Assembly: GCF_000981385.1 (NCBI RefSeq)
Contig: NZ_LATZ01000010.1
Coordinates: 62,001-126,000 of the forward strand
Direction: 5' to 3'
Length of the DNA stretch: 64,000 bases
From: Bacillus sp. SA1-12
Lineage (GTDB): Bacteria > Bacillota > Bacilli > Bacillales > Bacillaceae
Below the pieces are notes generated by a model. That model was not told the DNA's origin and made no database searches. It worked only from the letters and a program-made list of their open reading frames with translations. Shown piece after piece: positions 8,742 to 17,252 of the stretch; positions within the stretch are counted from its first letter, which is position 1; each line of letters begins with the position of its first letter. The translations under genes and the position numbers were made by a program.

Positions 8742-9170
8742 TTAAACAGATGTCACTCGTTCGGAAGACTCGTTTACATTTCTTTTATCTTCTTTCATAA
8801 ACATTCTTAGGAAAAACAGCGGGTAAATTAAAAGATACAAGTTCATGGCCCACCATGTGAAATCAAAGTCTTTGCTGTAAATCCAAAAGGCAATGGCCTG
8901 TAAGCCAGAACAGAAGGTCAATACTAAAGAGATCAAGGCGAATGTTTTCCAAAGTTCTTTGCCTTTTTTATATAAGTACAAGCTGGAAAGCCCAGTAATG
9001 GAAATCAAAATATCCAAAGGGAAAAATGACCAGTTCCATGCGATGATAATTGAATGATTATAATCCTTAAACGCCCAGCTTTTAGGAATAATATTAAAAA
9101 ATGTAGCAATCCAATAAAGAATAAACCCTATATCTGTTACTAAGAAAAATGGCTTTAAATATTTCATCAT
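8742..9170 (-). CDS. yvaD: YvaD-like small integral membrane protein
   Basis: 142 residues with four hydrophobic segments (about 8-26, 43-66, 75-97, 103-122) and a charged C-terminal tail. Function is unknown. The sequence style and its position after an SMR transporter and TetR regulator match the B. subtilis yvaD-yvaE-yvaF cluster, on which the name is based. The start ATG overlaps the stop of the SMR gene (ATGATG over TGA), showing translational coupling. It is the last gene of the cluster. Confidence 0.7.
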   Translation of the reverse strand: MMKYLKPFFLVTDIGFILYWIATFFNIIPKSWAFKDYNHSIIIAWNWSFFPLDILISITGLSSLYLYKKGKELWKTFALISLVLTFCSGLQAIAFWIYSKDFDFTWWAMNLYLLIYPLFFLRMFMKEDKRNVNESSERVTSV

Positions 9171-9523
9171 TTCCCTTCGGTCACCTGCTGACTATACGCT
9201 TTTTCGTGCTCAACAGCTAAGTTTAATGTTGTTACACCTACGATGATCAAAATGATGGAAAGAACTTTAAGCTTATTAAAGCTTTCGCCAAAATAAAAAA
9301 CACCTATACATGTAATAAGTAATATGCCCATACCAGACCAAATGGCATATGCAATTGAGACATCGATTGTCTTTAATGTCAATGTTAAAAAAACGAGACT
9401 GCCAACATAGAAGATTAGCAGTAGAATACTTGGCAAAAGCTTGGTAAACCCTTCGGATAATTTCATACTTGTTGTTCCAGCTACTTCAAGTAAGATAGCA
9501 AGGCACAAAAAAATCCATGCCAT
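9167..9523 (-). CDS. yvaE: Small multidrug resistance (SMR) family transporter, YvaE-like
   Basis: A 118-residue protein with four transmembrane helices, the EmrE/SugE size. The essential membrane glutamate is present as Glu13 in LLEVAGTTSMKLSEGF, and the family motifs AYAIWSGMG and ESFNKLK follow. SMR dimers exchange protons for cationic drugs or guanidinium-type metabolites; the substrate here is unknown. It is placed 13 nt after the TetR gene and overlaps yvaD, so the three form one operon probably autorepressed by the TetR protein. Confidence 0.88.
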   Translation of the reverse strand: MAWIFLCLAILLEVAGTTSMKLSEGFTKLLPSILLLIFYVGSLVFLTLTLKTIDVSIAYAIWSGMGILLITCIGVFYFGESFNKLKVLSIILIIVGVTTLNLAVEHEKAYSQQVTEGK

Positions 9524-9536
9524 GATTGGTCCCCCT

Positions 9537-10094
9537 TTATGATCGAATCGTTATCCCGTTTAAAAGGATGTCCATAACAGTTTGCAGTCTCTCTCCAAAT
9601 GTTTGCTGACGCTGATTAGAAGAAATCGGATCATAGATTTGATTAATAGCCCCTAAATAGAGCTCAATAAAGGCTTGTAAATTTATTGGACGAATCAATC
9701 CTTGCTCAATTCCTTGCTCCATTAACTGAAGGACAATAGACCACTCCTTTTTTATAAAGTAGTCCAGCTTTTCCCATTGATGATAGTGATGCTTTTTTAA
9801 ATCTGATAATAAACGCATATCCATTATTTCAAAATCTTTGGGCGTACAGCAGAGAATTTGATTAATTTTTTCAAGCAGCTCCAAGTCATCATTTTCTGCA
9901 ATTTCTTTTTCCTTTTCTTTTATTTGTGAAATAAGGTTATCGATAATCATCTCAATCATTTGGTCTTTTGATGAAAAGTGATCATAAATTGTTCTTTTGC
10001 TTGTTCCGAGCTTTGTGGCCAATTCACTAATTGTAAAAGTAAATCCTTTTTGCTGAATGAGTGAGATTGCTTCATTTAAAATCCTATCTTGCAA
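9537..10094 (-). CDS. yvaF: TetR/AcrR-family transcriptional regulator, YvaF-like
   Basis: 185 residues. The N-terminal helix-turn-helix covers about residues 8-50, with GFTFTISELATKLGTSKRTIYDHFSSKDQMI as the recognisable TetR signature in its usual place, followed by an all-helical ligand-binding domain. The start is TTG, about 6 nt after a GGAGGAAGGG ribosome site. First gene of the yvaFED operon. The promoter carries a palindrome overlapping the -10 box (10120-10157), the expected autoregulatory operator. Confidence 0.88.
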   Translation of the reverse strand: MQDRILNEAISLIQQKGFTFTISELATKLGTSKRTIYDHFSSKDQMIEMIIDNLISQIKEKEKEIAENDDLELLEKINQILCCTPKDFEIMDMRLLSDLKKHHYHQWEKLDYFIKKEWSIVLQLMEQGIEQGLIRPINLQAFIELYLGAINQIYDPISSNQRQQTFGERLQTVMDILLNGITIRS

Positions 10095-10119
10095 AGTTAC
10101 CCTTCCTCCCCTCTCGGTA

Positions 10120-10176
10120 CCAATAAAACCTACTTGGTTTCATTAGTATTTTATTGGATTTTTTATGAAATATCAA
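10120..10176 (-). promoter_or_regulatory. yvaFED promoter with TetR-type operator
   Basis: On the minus strand TTGATA (complement of 10171-10176), a 17-bp spacer and TAAAAT (complement of 10148-10153) form a promoter. CCAATAAAA (10120-10128) and TTTTATTGG (10149-10157) are perfect inverted arms, with an inner palindrome AAACC-TACTT-GGTTT (10126-10140), covering the -10 box and start site. This is the probable YvaF operator. Confidence 0.65.
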
Positions 10177-10499
10177 TAAATTTTCCCAAGAAGATCCCAT
10201 CCAGATAAAATACGACAAATGAATATGAATTTCAAAATAGCTCAAAAATAGGAGGACGTGGTAAATGATTGTTAAGTTCCAACCAATGAACTTTTTTAGT
10301 AAATATAACTGAATGAAACCGCTGCATATTCAGTAAAAATAGTAAAATATCATAAAAATATTGTTGTTATCTACTAGATACTTTGATATTATTATAAAAA
10401 GAAAGCGTTTCACTATTTTTCTTAAGTAAAGTTTACTAAAAAATATAAGGTCAATAAAATAAAGGATCGTTTTACCTGAAAAATAGGAGTGAAAAACAA
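10177..10499. other. AT-rich leader region of the alpha-galactosidase gene
   Basis: The region between the divergent yvaF and alpha-galactosidase genes. It contains a 15-codon micro-ORF with a good ribosome site, a weak cre-like sequence AGAAAGCGTTTCACT (10400-10414; two mismatches to consensus), and the near-operator AGTAAAGTTTACT (odd palindrome, 10426-10438). No larger gene is visible. Confidence 0.5.
10265..10312 (+). CDS. Possible 15-codon leader peptide
   Basis: ATG at 10265 lies 9 nt after AGGAGG (10250-10255), a better ribosome site than many genes here, and opens a 15-codon frame (MIVKFQPMNFFSKYN) ending in TGA. It could be a leader peptide, a remnant of a lost gene, or chance. Confidence 0.25.
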   Translation: MIVKFQPMNFFSKYN

Positions 10500-12701
10500 A
10501 TGGGTATTCAATTTGATGAAAAAAACAATTTATTTCATTTACAAGCAAAAGATACAAGCTATGTGATGCAAATTATCCGCGATGGGTATTTATCACAACT
10601 TTATTGGGGGAGAAAGGTAAAACAATTCAATCATTCCAATAAGCTCCAGTTTGTAGACCGGGCTTTTTCTGGGAATCCTTATCCTTCAAAGGATCGGACA
10701 TTTTCATTAGATACACTGCCACAGGAATATCCTGGCTACGGGAATACAGATTTCAGGCATCCAGCCTACCAAATTCAATTAGATAATGGGACAACCGTGA
10801 CAGACTTGCGCTACAAATCCCATCTTATCTATAATGGGAAACCAGGACTTGAGGGCTTGCCAGCCGTATACGTGGAGAATGAGAATGAAGCAGAAACCCT
10901 TGAAATAACATTGGAAGATGCTATTGCGGATATAACAGTACTATTGACTTATACCGTTTTTGAAAACCGTAATGTTATCACCAGAACGGCAAAAATAATG
11001 AATAATGGTTCGAAAACGGTTAACTTGCGCCGTGCATTAAGTGTAAATATTGATTTCCGTGATGCCGATTTTGATTTTCTTCATTTATCTGGTGCCTGGG
11101 GAAGAGAGCGCCACGTTGAAAGGCAGCCGCTCAGATCAGGGGTCCAATCTGTAGAAAGCCGAAGAGGAGCCAGCAGTCATCAGCAAAATCCGTTCATTGC
11201 TTTACTAAGAAAAGGGACAGATGAAAATAATGGTGAGGTTTTTGGCTTTAATCTTGTATACAGCGGTAATTTCATCGCACAGGCAGAGGTAGATCAGTTT
11301 AAAAACACGCGGGTCTCTTTAGGTATTAATCCATTTGACTTTAATTGGATACTAGAGCCTGGTGAAGCTTTTCAATGCCCTGAGGCTGTAATGGTTTATT
11401 CACATGAAGGACTTGGCGGAATGTCAAGAACTTTCCATGATCTTTATCGTTCACGTCTCTGCAGAGGAGAATTCCGCGATAAAGAACGTCCAATACTCAT
11501 TAATAACTGGGAAGCGACATATTTTGATTTCAACGCAGAAAAGATTGAAGAAATTGCTAGAGCAGGAAAAGAATTAGGGATCGAGCTATTCGTATTAGAC
11601 GATGGATGGTTTGGTAAACGTGATGATGATACATCATCACTTGGTGATTGGTTTGTTGATAAAAATAAATTGCCGAACGGCCTTGAAGACTTAGTAAAAC
11701 GTGTCAGTAATATGGAAATGGAGTTTGGATTATGGTTTGAGCCTGAAATGATATCTGTTAATAGTGATCTATACAGAGAGCATCCAGATTGGTGTCTGCA
11801 TGTTCCTAATCGCACACGTTCCGAAAGCAGAAACCAATTAATTCTTGATTTTTCTAGAAAAGAAGTATGTGATGCAATTATTAAAATGGTGTCTGATATC
11901 TTGAGCAGTGCACCAATAACATATGTAAAATGGGATATGAATCGTCATATGACAGAAATTGGATCCGCTGTTTTACCTGCTGAAAAGCAAAAGGAAACAG
12001 CACATCGGTACATGCTTGGGCTGTACAGAGTAATGGAAGAGATTACGACAGCATTTCCGCACGTTCTTTTTGAAAGCTGTTCAGGCGGAGGCGGACGATT
12101 TGATCCCGGTATTCTTTATTATATGCCGCAAACATGGACAAGTGATAATACGGATGCCATTTCACGCTTGAAAATTCAATATGGCACAAGTCTTGTCTAC
12201 CCGATTAGCTCAATGGGATCCCATGTATCAGATGTTCCGAACCACCAAGTTCATCGCTTTACCTCAATCGATATTCGAGGAGATGTAGCAATGTCGGGTA
12301 ACCTCGGCTATGAACTAGACCTGACCAAATTAACGGATCAAGAAAAAGAAGCAGTTATAGAACAGGTCGCTCAGTATAAGGGAATTAGAAAACTGATTCA
12401 ATTTGGTGACTTCTACCGATTGTTAAATCCTTTCGAAGGAAATGAAGCAGCATGGGCATTTGTGAATAAAGAAAAGGATGAAGCGGTTGTCTTTTATTTC
12501 CGTATCCTATCAGAAGCCAATAGTCCATTTGAGAGCTTTAAAGTGAATGGACTGGATCCATCAAAGGTGTATAAAGTAGAAAACACAGATGAAAAATATG
12601 GCGGAGATGAGCTTGAGTATGCAGGGCTAAGTGTTCCTGCAGAAGTAAAAGGCGACTTCCAAAGCTATGTCTGGCATTTAAAAGCCGTAGAAAATGAATA
12701 G
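10500..12701 (+). CDS. Alpha-galactosidase, glycoside hydrolase family 36
   Basis: 733 residues, matching Geobacillus AgaA/RafA-type GH36 enzymes. It has the N-terminal beta-supersandwich, then the (beta/alpha)8 domain with LFVLDDGWFGKRDDD and FGLWFEPEMI. The predicted nucleophile is Asp479 in KWDMNR and the acid/base is Asp549 in TWTSDNTDA, preceded by ESCSGGGGRFD. It hydrolyses terminal alpha-1,6-galactose from raffinose, melibiose or galacto-oligosaccharides. No signal peptide is present, so it is cytoplasmic and needs an importer; none is adjacent except the Lpl-type systems downstream. Ribosome site ATAGGAG before ATG. It shares a bidirectional terminator with the convergent phosphoesterase gene. 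Confidence 0.95.
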   Translation: MGIQFDEKNNLFHLQAKDTSYVMQIIRDGYLSQLYWGRKVKQFNHSNKLQFVDRAFSGNPYPSKDRTFSLDTLPQEYPGYGNTDFRHPAYQIQLDNGTTVTDLRYKSHLIYNGKPGLEGLPAVYVENENEAETLEITLEDAIADITVLLTYTVFENRNVITRTAKIMNNGSKTVNLRRALSVNIDFRDADFDFLHLSGAWGRERHVERQPLRSGVQSVESRRGASSHQQNPFIALLRKGTDENNGEVFGFNLVYSGNFIAQAEVDQFKNTRVSLGINPFDFNWILEPGEAFQCPEAVMVYSHEGLGGMSRTFHDLYRSRLCRGEFRDKERPILINNWEATYFDFNAEKIEEIARAGKELGIELFVLDDGWFGKRDDDTSSLGDWFVDKNKLPNGLEDLVKRVSNMEMEFGLWFEPEMISVNSDLYREHPDWCLHVPNRTRSESRNQLILDFSRKEVCDAIIKMVSDILSSAPITYVKWDMNRHMTEIGSAVLPAEKQKETAHRYMLGLYRVMEEITTAFPHVLFESCSGGGGRFDPGILYYMPQTWTSDNTDAISRLKIQYGTSLVYPISSMGSHVSDVPNHQVHRFTSIDIRGDVAMSGNLGYELDLTKLTDQEKEAVIEQVAQYKGIRKLIQFGDFYRLLNPFEGNEAAWAFVNKEKDEAVVFYFRILSEANSPFESFKVNGLDPSKVYKVENTDEKYGGDELEYAGLSVPAEVKGDFQSYVWHLKAVENE

Positions 12702-12711
12702 TAACGATTAT

Positions 12712-12746
12712 AAGCCCTGCACTTTGTTTATCTTAGTGCAGGGCTT
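12712..12746. terminator. Bidirectional terminator between convergent genes
   Basis: Perfect 12-bp arms AAGCCCTGCACT and AGTGCAGGGCTT with a short AT-rich loop. Confidence 0.75.
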
Positions 12747-12753
12747 CCTGTAT

Positions 12754-13692
12754 TTATTTGACTTTCTTCTCAATCGTTAACACACGATCTGGTTCACGTT
12801 CAAAGCCATCGATTTCTAAGCGGTCTTTGAAAACCTTGATAATGGAATAAGCGTTTGTATTCGGTGTCTCCACCATTCCTTGGAAGTTAACATAGTAAAC
12901 ACCATTTTTCTTTGCGTAATTTCCAGCATGATTATGACCATTGAAATAGGCAGCAACATTACCAGCAGCTTCGAACTTTTCAATAATTGCCTCGTCATTC
13001 CAAACATTGTGCATATTTTCTGGATAGACTGGCATATGTGAGAAGACAATCACTTTTTGATTCTTTTTCTTCGCATCATTAAGGACTTCGTCCAGCCATA
13101 TCATTTGATCCTGGCTTAGACCGCCATTCCAAGTCTGGGCATTGGCTGCTCCGCTTTCCTTTAAGGAAGTATACATTGTTTGCGCTTCTTGGTACTTTAC
13201 AGAACCCTCAGGATTTGCATAGAAGCTTAGGTCGTTTGTATCTAGAACGACAAAACGCCAGCCCTTATGGCTGAAATCGTAATATTGATTGGACATCCCC
13301 AGAATATCGACAACCTGATTTGTCGTCACAGGGAAGTCATGGTTTCCAAGCACATGGTACTTAGGCCCTTCAATCTGATTATAGATGGGAAGAATGGTAG
13401 AAAAACTAGATAACTCACGATCAATTATGTCACCGAGCTGTACAGTAAAGGCTAAATCATGCTGATTGAAGGTTTGTGCTGCACTTGCTAGCTTGTCCAC
13501 TGAATTTCGGTAGAACCTGGTTCCAGGTGCATCACAATCACAATATTGAGCATCAGCGACAAGTCCAAATTCAAAGCTCGGTTTTTTATCCGCCTCTTTA
13601 GCCATTACATCTGATGTCGGATTTAAGGCAAAAATCGATAATCCAAGAACAGTAGCTGTACAAATCCCTTTCAGTTTCTTTACAAATTCCAT
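12754..13692 (-). CDS. Secreted calcineurin-like metallophosphoesterase (ADPRibase-Mn-like)
   Basis: 312 residues from the ATG at 13692, placed 8 nt after AAGGAG; an in-frame ATG two codons upstream is too close to it. A signal peptide (about 1-30) predicts export. The dinuclear-metal motifs run in order: VADAQYCDC (D-x-Q variant of DxH), QLGDIID, LGNHDF, FSHMPVYP and NGHNHAG. The D-A-Q-Y plus GTRFYRNSV arrangement resembles Mn-dependent ADP-ribose/CDP-alcohol diphosphatases, an intracellular family in animals, so a secreted bacterial member would release phosphate or nucleotides outside the cell. The precise substrate is inferred. Confidence 0.82.
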   Translation of the reverse strand: MEFVKKLKGICTATVLGLSIFALNPTSDVMAKEADKKPSFEFGLVADAQYCDCDAPGTRFYRNSVDKLASAAQTFNQHDLAFTVQLGDIIDRELSSFSTILPIYNQIEGPKYHVLGNHDFPVTTNQVVDILGMSNQYYDFSHKGWRFVVLDTNDLSFYANPEGSVKYQEAQTMYTSLKESGAANAQTWNGGLSQDQMIWLDEVLNDAKKKNQKVIVFSHMPVYPENMHNVWNDEAIIEKFEAAGNVAAYFNGHNHAGNYAKKNGVYYVNFQGMVETPNTNAYSIIKVFKDRLEIDGFEREPDRVLTIEKKVK

Positions 13693-13840
13693 CCTCATAT
13701 CTCCTTCAAAAAAATTTTTTAATAACAAGTTCTCATCAATAATAACGTATAAAAAGAATACTAGTGATTAAGTTTACTAAACATTTAAAATAGTTTAATG
13801 AATTTACATTTCTTTAAAAAAGACATGAAACAATCTGAAT

Positions 13841-13855
13841 TTGTAAGCGTTCTCT
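13841..13855 (+). promoter_or_regulatory. cre site (CcpA) upstream of the YesMN-like operon
   Basis: TTGTAAGCGTTCTCT fits the Bacillus consensus WTGNAANCGNWNNCW at every position, 66 bp before the sensor kinase start. Confidence 0.7.
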
Positions 13856-13920
13856 CCCAACATGTGTAATGGTATGATTAAAAACAGAAGATTAAGATTA
13901 TTTAATAGAGGATGTTTTGT

Positions 13921-15669
13921 ATGGTGATCAAAAGGTTGGTATCAAATCTATTAGAAAAACTAACTTTAAAGAAACGAATCGTTCTTATTTTTTCTGTCGG
14001 TACGCTAATTCCTTTTATTTGTACAGTGCTCATTTCCTACAATGCAATGACCACAATCCTTAGCAGTAAACTGGATGCGGGTATAAGAAGTCATTTAAAA
14101 AATGTGCAACAATCAATAGAGAGTACAATAGACAACTTAAACCACGTTTCACAGCAGCTTGCTATTCCAGGAAGTGTTGGAACCAAATTGGCCTCGTATT
14201 ACTATTCCGATGAACCATACAATCGTGCGAATCTTTACCATGAAATTAAAACAGAACTGAATGAAATTACCTTCACCAATCCAGGCATTGGCTTAACGAT
14301 GTATTACTTTGAAAAAGAAAACAGGTATCTCTTTAATACCTTCGGTGTGAAAAACGGCATATCTATAAACCATTTGCCTTTGCTGGTTGATCATTATAAA
14401 ATCGCAACCAATGGTCCGCATATTAGTCATGAACTTCATAGCAATGACTATGTATTTTCCGTTTTACGGAAGGTGGATTTGCCTGATAGGGATGATGCGT
14501 ATGTTTATATAGAATCTAATTTAGAACAAACGCAAATGATTTTGCAAAGAAATCAACCGGATGATCAATATCATTATTTAATTTTAGATAATAAAGGAAG
14601 GATCGCTTACAGCGAATTAGCTCAACTATTTCCAAAGCATGCACGTTTTGCTGCTGAAAATCCCACTGGAAATTCAGGATTGCTGAAAGATTATTATTGG
14701 TTTAAGGAAACGAGTAAGCAGGGATGGAGCATAATATCGTTAATTCCTTCAGCAAAGTACAATGAAGAGAAGAATGAGTGGATTGTTCATATGATTTATT
14801 TAGCGGTTCTTTTTGGTGTGCTGAGTCTGAGTATTGCTTGGTTGTTATGGATGATGGTCTATAAGCCCCTGCAGAAATTTGATAAGGAAATCAATGGGAT
14901 GATTCAAAATGAATTTCAATCACAAACTGTCAAAATGAGGATTCCTGAATTTGATTATTTGCTAAAACAGTTTCACAAGATGAAAACACAAATTTCATTC
15001 TTATTTAGAGAGGTGGAACAAAAAGAAAAACGAAGAGCAGACCTTGAGGTAGAAAAACTATTGTATCAAATCAACCCGCATTTTCTCATGAATACATTAG
15101 ATACGGCAAATTGGCTGGCAGTTATGAATGATCAAAAAGAAATTAGTTCACTTGTCTCATCGTTAAATAAGCTGCTGCATTATAATTTAGGAAAAGCTGG
15201 ACAAACTTCATCAATTATGGAAGAGATTGAAATAATTAAGCAATATTTAGCTATTCAAACTTTCCGATATGACCTGGATTTTGAAGTCAGAATGAGCCTG
15301 AAAGATCAAAAAAAAATGAATACACCTGTACCACGCTTTATTCTTCAGCCGCTTGTTGAAAATGCAATCTATCATGGACTTGGAGATGAAGGATACATTC
15401 ATATTGAAGTAAAAGATCTTTATAACCATATTCAAATAGGTGTTCACGATAATGGTGCAGGAATCTCTGATAATCTTATTCATCAGCTATTAAACTATAA
15501 TCAAGTGGAACAGCAAAGAGCCGGGATGGGGATCGGCTTAAACTATGTAAAAAGAATGTTAGAAAATTTTTATGAAGGCAAAGCAAACTTAGAGATTGAA
15601 AGTGTTGAAGGACAGGGGACGAGTATCTATATGACGATACCAGTTTTGGAGGTGGAAGCTCGTGATTAA
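13921..15669 (+). CDS. Two-component sensor histidine kinase, YesM-like (HPK7/LytS-YesM type)
   Basis: 582 residues from ATG 13921 (AGAGGA 8 nt upstream; an earlier in-frame ATG at 13912 overlaps that site). It has two membrane helices (about 20-42 and 290-315) bracketing an extracellular dCache-like sensor, then a HAMP-like linker. The His_kinase domain has phospho-acceptor His387 in QINPHFLMNTLD, and the HATPase domain has PLVENAIYHGLG, VHDNGAGIS and GMGIGLNYVKRML. It overlaps the response regulator gene by 8 bp. Such pairs sit beside Lpl/Ytc-type sugar importers and usually sense the sugar. A cre site lies upstream. Confidence 0.92.
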   Translation: MVIKRLVSNLLEKLTLKKRIVLIFSVGTLIPFICTVLISYNAMTTILSSKLDAGIRSHLKNVQQSIESTIDNLNHVSQQLAIPGSVGTKLASYYYSDEPYNRANLYHEIKTELNEITFTNPGIGLTMYYFEKENRYLFNTFGVKNGISINHLPLLVDHYKIATNGPHISHELHSNDYVFSVLRKVDLPDRDDAYVYIESNLEQTQMILQRNQPDDQYHYLILDNKGRIAYSELAQLFPKHARFAAENPTGNSGLLKDYYWFKETSKQGWSIISLIPSAKYNEEKNEWIVHMIYLAVLFGVLSLSIAWLLWMMVYKPLQKFDKEINGMIQNEFQSQTVKMRIPEFDYLLKQFHKMKTQISFLFREVEQKEKRRADLEVEKLLYQINPHFLMNTLDTANWLAVMNDQKEISSLVSSLNKLLHYNLGKAGQTSSIMEEIEIIKQYLAIQTFRYDLDFEVRMSLKDQKKMNTPVPRFILQPLVENAIYHGLGDEGYIHIEVKDLYNHIQIGVHDNGAGISDNLIHQLLNYNQVEQQRAGMGIGLNYVKRMLENFYEGKANLEIESVEGQGTSIYMTIPVLEVEARD

Positions 15670-17065
15670 TGTTCTTATCGTGGATGATGATAAATTAGTG
15701 AGAAAAGGGCTTATTTCAACGATGCCATGGGATAAATATGGGCTGAAGGTTGTTGGAGAAGCCAACAATGGGGTAAAAGCATTAGAGTTTATTGAATCAA
15801 ATGAAGTAGATTTGCTGCTGACCGATTTAGCGATGCCCGTGATGTCAGGACTTGAATTAATGAGGGTTGTCAGCAAGAGTCATCCCCATATTTCAATCGT
15901 TGTTTTAACGATGCATCAGGAATTTGAATCCATTCAAGATGCATTGCGTTTAGGGGCAATCGATTATATTGCCAAGGTTCAAATGGAAGCAGAATCTTTT
16001 GATCAGGTTATTGAAAGAATCTTAAGCCGAATGGTTGAATCACAAAGCAAAGCTGGACCGCGTGTTACATGGGAAAGACTCGAGGGGCTTGATATCGATG
16101 AAGGCTTTGCCATTCTATCATTAACTAGTTCAGATGAGCTAAATACAATAAAAATAGAAGAATATCAATTGGACTTACCTGCAAGCAGAATTGGGATGGG
16201 GGTGTGGTTTTGGAGATGTGATAGGAATAGCCAACAAGTAGTTGACTATGTTGGAGCAAATAGTAAGCTCGAAAATACCTGTTATGTGATGATGAAACTA
16301 AAAGGGCTTAAAGGAAAGCAAAAAAGTGAGATTCAACAATTGTTAATAGACTATAAAGAAAAACATTTTTTTTATGAATATCATCCAGATCATAAAGTTA
16401 TAGAACTTTATTTACATGACTTGGTAAGGGAACCTACTCCGATTGATAAGAAAAAAATTACCGACATAAAGGAACAGTGGATGAGTACCAAATGGGTTCA
16501 GCAGATTGCTGTTTTTGAAAAGCTTGTTCAAGAATTAAAAGAATTGCATTTGCCAACTACAAAATTAATGAACTTATTATTTAGTTTTGTAAATGAATGG
16601 AGCAAGATGTATCCCCTGGTCAAAATAACATTAACATTACCAGATGAAATTAATAGCTGGTATGAAGTGAATAGCTGGATTTACAAGGTTAGGAATATAA
16701 TTAATGAAACCATTAGCAGCAATTTTGTTAGTGGAGGTGTTCATGAAAGCATAACAAAAGCAATGAGAATCATTCATGATGAATTATCCAGCCAGATTCA
16801 TGCATCTGCTATTGCAAAACGAGTCAATATGAGCCGCAGTTATTTTAGTCAATGCTTTAAAGAAACAGTAGGAATGACATTTAATGAATATGTCCGTCAT
16901 GTTCGCATTGAAAAGGCAAAGGAGTATTTAAGCCATACCAATATAACAATCAATATGATTGCTGAAAGTACAGGCTATATGGATGAGAAATATTTCAGCC
17001 GAATTTTCCGAAAAGAAACAGGTGTTTTACCTAGTGAATATCGTAAAAGATGTAAGAAAGGTTGA
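15662..17065 (+). CDS. Response regulator with AraC-type DNA-binding domain, YesN-like
   Basis: 467 residues, starting at GTG with GGAGG 10 nt upstream. The receiver domain (1-120) has the acidic pair VDDDK, phospho-acceptor Asp55 in LLLTDLAMPVMSG and the conserved AKVQME lysine. A variable middle region of about 230 residues follows. The C-terminal AraC/XylS double helix-turn-helix (about 365-465) has SRSYFSQCFKETVGMTFNEY and YMDEKYFSRIFRKETGVLPSEY. It is phosphorylated by the upstream YesM-like kinase and is expected to activate the importer genes directly downstream. The inference of target rests on position. Confidence 0.93.
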   Translation: MINVLIVDDDKLVRKGLISTMPWDKYGLKVVGEANNGVKALEFIESNEVDLLLTDLAMPVMSGLELMRVVSKSHPHISIVVLTMHQEFESIQDALRLGAIDYIAKVQMEAESFDQVIERILSRMVESQSKAGPRVTWERLEGLDIDEGFAILSLTSSDELNTIKIEEYQLDLPASRIGMGVWFWRCDRNSQQVVDYVGANSKLENTCYVMMKLKGLKGKQKSEIQQLLIDYKEKHFFYEYHPDHKVIELYLHDLVREPTPIDKKKITDIKEQWMSTKWVQQIAVFEKLVQELKELHLPTTKLMNLLFSFVNEWSKMYPLVKITLTLPDEINSWYEVNSWIYKVRNIINETISSNFVSGGVHESITKAMRIIHDELSSQIHASAIAKRVNMSRSYFSQCFKETVGMTFNEYVRHVRIEKAKEYLSHTNITINMIAESTGYMDEKYFSRIFRKETGVLPSEYRKRCKKG

Positions 17066-17166
17066 TATTTGTTCTCTAATGGTAGGATAGATGTTTGATA
17101 ACGAAGAGAAAAAGAAAACTAAAAGATTTTATTGGCGATATTTCATACATTATTCACCCTAAATTA

Positions 17167-17218
17167 GAAACCGCTTTCTATCTTGGAAGCGGTTTCATTC
17201 ATGTTATAGTAAGGTTGT
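17167..17218 (+). promoter_or_regulatory. Hairpin, cre site and promoter before the first sugar importer
   Basis: GAAACCGCTT (17167-17176) pairs with AAGCGGTTTC (17187-17196). The right arm is inside a cre match, TTGGAAGCGGTTTCA (17183-17197), that fits WTGNAANCGNWNNCW fully in both orientations with a one-base shift. TTGGAA (17183-17188), 16 bp and TATAGT could be a promoter overlapped by the cre site. Whether the hairpin also ends the upstream transcript is unclear. Confidence 0.6.
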
Positions 17219-17252
17219 CAATTTTAAAACAAACAAAATTGGGGGAAAACAC

